Shown one piece after another: positions 31,517 through 35,304 of a stretch of DNA of 35,304 nucleotides. The translations under genes and the position numbers were made by a program. The stretch's first letter is position 1. Each line of letters opens with the position of its first letter. This DNA comes from an uncultured Collinsella sp. (GTDB lineage Bacteria > Actinomycetota > Coriobacteriia > Coriobacteriales > Coriobacteriaceae), in assembly GCA_958348225.1 (NCBI GenBank), contig CATVYG010000023.1:1-35304 (forward strand), read 5' to 3'. Under the pieces are notes generated by a model. It had not been told where the DNA came from, searched no databases, and saw only the letters and a list, made by a program, of their open reading frames with translations.

Positions 31517-32045
31517 TAGGTATCATCCTTCCTCGATTTGACCGGGCCCACCAGCAGACGGTGAACCCGGGCGTCCACACCCCACTCGGCGATGCCGTAG
31601 TCCTCGATCTCGCCGAGCACAGCGCGGGCGTCGGCGACGGTCTGCGCGATCTGCGCCTTGAGCTCCTTGGCCTCGAGCACGAGCGCCTGCAGGTCGCTCA
31701 CGGTCGGGTCGCTGGGCAGCTGGCCGGGGCTCGATATCGACGGCCGGACGCGGAGGGCCCATTCAGGCCGGACGGTCTTGAGCACGTCCGTACCCCGTCG
31801 ACCCTCGATGCCGACCGCCACCTCGCCGTCTTCTGCCAGGACCTCCCAGGGGACCGGCCATATACCGTCCTGCCCGGCGGGGGTGTAGGGCCCTTGGAGC
31901 TGACGAAGGTGACCGTCACCTCGAGGCCGTTCCATTCCTCGTCGAGGTCGAGCGTGACGGCATCCTGGCCGACCGTGCCCTGCACGAGCCTCTTGTCGTC
32001 GCATGAGCAGGTGCGGCCCCTGATCTTGATGTTGTGGTATTTCAT
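31516..32045 (-). CDS. Baseplate/tail protein interrupted by a -1 frameshift
   Basis: ATG 32045 (AGGAGG 3 bases upstream) opens MKYHNIKIRGRTCSCDDKRL, continuing to DLDEEWNGLEVTVTFVSSKGP in one frame. The natural continuation YTPAGQDGIWPVPWEVLAEDGEVAVGIEG lies in the -1 frame and runs to the stop at 31516. The joined product has about 176 residues. The first part is an immunoglobulin-like tail/baseplate domain common in phages of Gram-positive bacteria, where WEVL...GEV..GI.G follows in the same frame. A short coiled coil (LQALVLEAKELKAQIAQTVA) and LLVGP complete the C-terminus. The shift happens at GGGCCCT (31893-31887), which fits an X-XXY-YYZ slippery site. Real frameshifting, a lost base in the phage or a sequence error are all possible. 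Confidence 0.65.
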
Positions 32046-32052
32046 AAGCCTC

Positions 32053-32298
32053 CTACGCGATGATTCCGATGGCCGTCCAGAGGGGCGGAGTGCCGATGAG
32101 CATGACGCGCTGCCCGGCCGCCGCCCCGCGGCAACCCGTCGTCATGCAGATGCCGGGCACGACCGACCCGCCGATGCGCACGTCTACGGTCCTTGAGTCC
32201 GATGCGAGGACGGTGCCGTAGGCGATCGAGACGCTCGGAGCGGTCGGGCCGGAGACGATGTCGGCGAGATCGGACGCCAGCGACGGCATATGGTTCAC
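32053..32298 (-). CDS. Small OB-fold-like phage tail protein
   Basis: An 81-residue protein. The GTG start at 32298 overlaps the previous stop as GTGA; an ATG at 32289 is an alternative. It contains YGTVLASDSRTVDVRIGGSVV, in two parts, then MTTGCRGAAAGQRVMLI and PLWTAIGIIA at the end. The pattern of a short beta-barrel closing with a hydrophobic LWxxIGxIA strand is usual for small OB-like proteins next to tail-hub genes. Exact role unknown. Confidence 0.7.
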   Translation of the reverse strand: MNHMPSLASDLADIVSGPTAPSVSIAYGTVLASDSRTVDVRIGGSVVPGICMTTGCRGAAAGQRVMLIGTPPLWTAIGIIA

Positions 32299-33872
32299 GA
32301 CGCATCACCCCTCAAGTAGTTGCGGAGCTCGAGCCTCATGGGGCATCCCATCGTGAGCTCGAGGTCCATCCTCCTGACGCAGGCACGCATGATCTCCGCG
32401 CCTGCGGACGGCAGTCTGATGGAGCACGCCGAGTAGACATCTGCATCCGGGGTGAAGATCGCCGTGATGGTCAGCCGCCGGATGACGGAACACTCGGTGG
32501 CGAGCAGGCTCGCCACTTTCTCGTTGGCCGCCTCGATGGCGAGCGGCGTCGCCACGGCGCCCTCTTCCACCTTGATCTGGGCGACGTCGATATAGGACCC
32601 GGTCGGCGCGCCGTAGGACAGGTAGATGTAGCCGAGGCTGTACTCCTCTGATTTGGTCGGGGTGGCCGTGAGGGTCAGCCTCGTCCAGCCCTGGTCGATA
32701 TCGAGCGTCCGGTCCTCCCCGCCGTCATCGGGGCGCCAGATGGGCAGGATCCTCACCTGCGTGCGCGCCGAGGCGTACAGGTAGACGGTCTCGGTATACG
32801 GCTGCCCCTTCTTGAGGGATATCTTGTCCTGCGCTAGTCCGATCTCGCCCGATGCCGACCCCTTGGTGATGCGTATTGCCTGGCTGATGCCCCCGATAGG
32901 GCAGCCCGACACCCCGACGACCCCCACGGTGCCGGCGCTGCCGCTGGCCCTGAAGGTGGCGCTGTCGTGGGTTCCCGCACCGATGAGCGGGTACGACCCG
33001 CCCGCGACCACACTCTCCCCCGCGGGAAGGTCGCTGTACTGGTACCTCTTCACGATGCGCCGGCCGGTCGAGACGGTCGACCACTCGCTCTCGGGGCTGT
33101 CGTCGGAGGCGGTGCCCCTCACGCTCTCGCCCTGGACGGTGAAGTCGACGTGCACCACGTTCACGGCGTCGAAGTCGTCCTGCTCGTCGGTGAGGTCCGG
33201 CAGGACCCTGCAGTCCTCCCCCTCCGAGAAGACGTGGTCGATCGGCCTGGCCGCGGGCTCCCGGTACCGCCTGAAGAGCACGCGGCCGTAGGCGTCGGTC
33301 GTGGCGCCCATGAACCCCGCGGCGGCGAGCAGGCGGTTGACCGCGCCCAGCTTGCTGTCGGGGTTGTCGGGCGTGGTGGCGATTCCGAAGACCCACGACG
33401 CCGACAGGGTGTAGTCGCTCGGCTCGGCGATGACCTCGAGCCCGCAGCCCTCGGCGATCTCCCTGGCGGCTGTGACCGCGTTGGAGCCCGCCGGGATGGC
33501 ATACGGCTCGTCGAAGTCGTCCTTTGCGAGGTCGTGGAGCCTGCCGTACAGCGTCGCCGTGCCGGTCGCGACCTCGCCGCTGACCGAGCGCGACGGCGTC
33601 GAGCACTCGAAGGTGCCCAGGCACACGGTGCGCGAGGCGCCCGTGAGCGGGTCCTCGGCATCGAGGTAGATGCGCACGAAGTCGTTTCCCACGTCGAGCC
33701 TGCCGACGTAGTCCAGCGATGCGGACTCGTAGGTGTCCGTGTCCTGGTTGCGGCTGATGCTGCCGCCGGTGAAGGACTCGATGGCGCCGACCTCCAGGCC
33801 GGTCGCCCGCGACACGCGGACGTACCGGTAGGAGGCCCTGAACAGCGACAGCCAGATGTCATCCGACGCCAT
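32295..33872 (-). CDS. Phage baseplate/tail-hub protein
   Basis: A 525-residue protein. ATG 33872 (MASDDIWLSLFRASYRYVRV) lies 6 bases after GGAGGGAG, inside the last codons of the preceding gene, so a 14-base overlap exists. A longer frame to 34046 is rejected as it only overlaps that gene. The N-terminal part (about 1-250: GGSISRNQDTDTYESASLDY, GNDFVRIYLDAED, YGRLHDLAKDDFDEP, INRLLAAAGF-like VNRLLAAAGF) resembles tail-hub/baseplate proteins of the gp27/gp44 type. The middle (about 290-450) is a carbohydrate-binding-like beta-sandwich with LYASARTQVRILP. No catalytic motif was recognised. It is probably at the tail tip, next to the fibre genes. Confidence 0.72.
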   Translation of the reverse strand: MASDDIWLSLFRASYRYVRVSRATGLEVGAIESFTGGSISRNQDTDTYESASLDYVGRLDVGNDFVRIYLDAEDPLTGASRTVCLGTFECSTPSRSVSGEVATGTATLYGRLHDLAKDDFDEPYAIPAGSNAVTAAREIAEGCGLEVIAEPSDYTLSASWVFGIATTPDNPDSKLGAVNRLLAAAGFMGATTDAYGRVLFRRYREPAARPIDHVFSEGEDCRVLPDLTDEQDDFDAVNVVHVDFTVQGESVRGTASDDSPESEWSTVSTGRRIVKRYQYSDLPAGESVVAGGSYPLIGAGTHDSATFRASGSAGTVGVVGVSGCPIGGISQAIRITKGSASGEIGLAQDKISLKKGQPYTETVYLYASARTQVRILPIWRPDDGGEDRTLDIDQGWTRLTLTATPTKSEEYSLGYIYLSYGAPTGSYIDVAQIKVEEGAVATPLAIEAANEKVASLLATECSVIRRLTITAIFTPDADVYSACSIRLPSAGAEIMRACVRRMDLELTMGCPMRLELRNYLRGDAS

Positions 33873-35304
33873 TGGGCTCCCTCCATCTCTCTCGTTTTGT
33901 CGATGCCGACACCCTGTAGTCCTCCGGGGCGCACCTGGCGAGCGTCGCCGTGACCGCCGCGAAGCCGCGGTCGCCGAGGTGCGGGCGCACCCAGGCGCTG
34001 CCATATCGATCGAGCAGGCCGCGCACCCGCAGGTAGTCGCCCTCATCGATCGTGAACTCCATCGACTCCTTTATCGTGGAGTTGCCGCTCTCGAATCCCA
34101 TCGGGAGGCCGCCGCCGACGAAGTGGAACTGGTCTCGCTCGCGCTCGACCGATACCGAGTACTGCGGTGGGCCGCCCATGTTGCGATCGCCCACGACGGC
34201 CTCGGACGCGTCCGGGCCGAAGTTGAGCGCGAAGCCGTCGCACCGGCACACGGTCGAGACCTCGGTCGTCGAGGACGTGCCGCTTGCGGCGTGGCCGCGC
34301 GCCATGTAGGAGAACTCGACGTTCAGCGGCGGCAGGCGGTCGACGACGCTCTGGCCGGACTTGAGCCCGCGCGCGAGCACGAGCCGCGACCCGTCAGCCA
34401 GCACGCGCTCGATATCGAAGGACGCGCACGGCGGCAGGTTGTGCACGATCGCGTGCGTGCCCCTCACGGTCAGTCCGCCGGTCACGCGGATGTTCCCCTC
34501 GGCCGTCACGGCCATGGGGCCCGTCAGCCTGTGCCCGCTGACCGCGAACTCTGAGATGCCGTCGCGGACCGTGATTACGGCGGCGAGCGCGTCGTCATAC
34601 GACACGTTGACGATCGGTGTCGCCGGCGGCAGCCAGTCGGTCGAGAACGACCTCGTGGCGGTCACGGAGAGGCCGGAGCCGCCGCGGACCGTGAGTTCGA
34701 GGACGTAGTCCGCCCCGTTCTCGACGCCCGACGCGATCTCGTAGGCGCGGGCATCGGTCGAAGGGGCAACGTCGACGAGCGCGGAGCCGTCCCTCAGCAG
34801 CCTGAGGCGCTGGTAGGAGACGCCGGTCTCGTCCGCCACCGTCCACGCCACGCCGAGTGGAAGCTCGACGACGGACTCGCCGTCCTCTGCCGGGAACGAG
34901 ATGAACGCCTGGGGCGGGTCGGCGACGTTGAAGGCCGCGTATCCCGACCACGGTCCCCATGACGGGTCCTGGCCCTTGGTGCGCACACGGACGCGCCACG
35001 CGCCCTTCGCCGTGACCGCGAGCGAGATGGACGACGTCGCCCCGGGGACGTCCACGATCTCGACGGATCCCCCGGGGCGCATGACCTCGACCTGGGCCGC
35101 GGTCTGCGCGGTCCCGTCCGGGTGGTTGCGCGTCCAGGAGATGTCCGCCGTGGAGCCGGTGGGGTACGCCGGTTCCACCCCTCCCACGGCCGGTGCGTAC
35201 GGCGCGCAGATGGTCGCGACCGAGTTGGACGCGCACCACGCCGACGCGACGGTTGGATTGGCAACACCTATTTGGACGATTCCGGGAGGGACAGCCCCGC
35301 CTCC
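33859..35304 (-). CDS. Phage tail protein with Fn3-like repeats, N-terminus outside window
   Basis: The reading frame is open to the right edge (first visible residues GGGAVPPGIVQIGVANPTVA), so at least 482 residues are present and the start is beyond 35304. At least two fibronectin type III-like domains are suggested by STADISWTRNHPDG, WRVRVRTKGQDPSWGPWSGYA and the following YQRLRLLRDG...ENGADYVLELTVRGG...RSFSTDW. The C-terminal part contains YSVSVERERDQFHFVGGG, MEFTIDEGDYLRVRGLLDRYG and ends with KRERWREPNGVG. That segment looks like a tail-tube-interacting domain. A structural tail or baseplate protein is likely. Confidence 0.78.
   Translation of the reverse strand, partial: GGGAVPPGIVQIGVANPTVASAWCASNSVATICAPYAPAVGGVEPAYPTGSTADISWTRNHPDGTAQTAAQVEVMRPGGSVEIVDVPGATSSISLAVTAKGAWRVRVRTKGQDPSWGPWSGYAAFNVADPPQAFISFPAEDGESVVELPLGVAWTVADETGVSYQRLRLLRDGSALVDVAPSTDARAYEIASGVENGADYVLELTVRGGSGLSVTATRSFSTDWLPPATPIVNVSYDDALAAVITVRDGISEFAVSGHRLTGPMAVTAEGNIRVTGGLTVRGTHAIVHNLPPCASFDIERVLADGSRLVLARGLKSGQSVVDRLPPLNVEFSYMARGHAASGTSSTTEVSTVCRCDGFALNFGPDASEAVVGDRNMGGPPQYSVSVERERDQFHFVGGGLPMGFESGNSTIKESMEFTIDEGDYLRVRGLLDRYGSAWVRPHLGDRGFAAVTATLARCAPEDYRVSASTKRERWREPNGVG

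Larger units (their letters stand above)
25593..35304 (-). mobile_element. Right-extending prophage, tail/DGR/lysis end
   Basis: All genes from 25803 to the right edge are on minus, tightly packed with overlapping starts and stops, and of phage type. They comprise tail tip and baseplate proteins, a diversity-generating retroelement, an XkdX-like protein, a holin-like protein and an amidase endolysin. The left boundary is the tRNA-Lys fragment. The integrase, repressor, packaging and capsid genes are not in the window, so the element is cut at 35304. XkdX and the tail layout suggest a siphovirus of Gram-positive hosts. Confidence 0.88.

Noticed and set aside
1..35304. CRISPR arrays, rRNA genes, riboswitches
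   Set aside because: No regularly spaced direct repeats, no rRNA-like stretches and no leader with a recognisable riboswitch core were seen on either strand.

Overview
The window looks like a Collinsella-type member of the Coriobacteriia (Actinobacteria). It has high-GC coding, a compact SUF operon led by a divergent Rrf2 regulator, a GGGtGRT gene pair, ricin-type lectin/L,D-transpeptidase surface proteins and a degenerate AAA-ATPase/PD-DExK protein. The assignment rests on gene content only.

Layout. (1) 1-4112, minus strand: two secreted proteins built from ricin-type beta-trefoil repeats. The first is cut by the window edge. The second carries 18 repeats (six trefoils) and a C-terminal L,D-transpeptidase domain. 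(2) 4213-9777: surface-polysaccharide genes, namely rmlB and two GT2 glycosyltransferases on minus, and a membrane acyltransferase and a GlfT-like glycosyltransferase on plus. (3) 9802-13615, minus: a degenerate AAA-ATPase/nuclease protein and a secreted wall protein ending in an MPKTG sorting signal. (4) 13755-19656: an IscR-like regulator divergent from sufC-sufB-sufD-sufS-sufU, with two matching 31-bp dyads between them. (5) 19734-22704: a Y1 transposase, then an IscU-like scaffold and its GGGtGRT partner. (6) 22961-25509: a flavoprotein and a DinD-like protein.

(7) 25593 to the right edge: one end of a siphovirus-type prophage, all genes on minus. Its left boundary is a 3' fragment of a tRNA-Lys(CUU) gene, which marks an attachment site. 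Reading with transcription (right to left) the genes are a partial tail protein with Fn3-like repeats, a baseplate/tail-hub protein, a small OB-like protein, a frameshifted baseplate protein, and then a complete diversity-generating retroelement (DGR). After the DGR come a 55-aa protein, an XkdX-like protein, a 109-aa membrane protein, a holin-like protein, an amidase endolysin, a 29-aa membrane peptide and a terminator. The integrase, packaging and head genes lie outside the window.

The DGR is the most notable system. It consists of a tail-fibre-like target gene with a variable repeat (VR) at its 3' end, an Avd-like accessory gene, a template repeat (TR) and a reverse transcriptase with a YMDD motif. 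TR and VR are exactly 660 bp apart. They align without gaps over about 133 bp and differ at 14 positions, 12 of which are adenines in the coding-strand template. A perfect 10-bp-stem, 4-nt-loop hairpin follows VR but not TR. Together this indicates an adenine-mutagenising system that retargets the phage receptor-binding protein.
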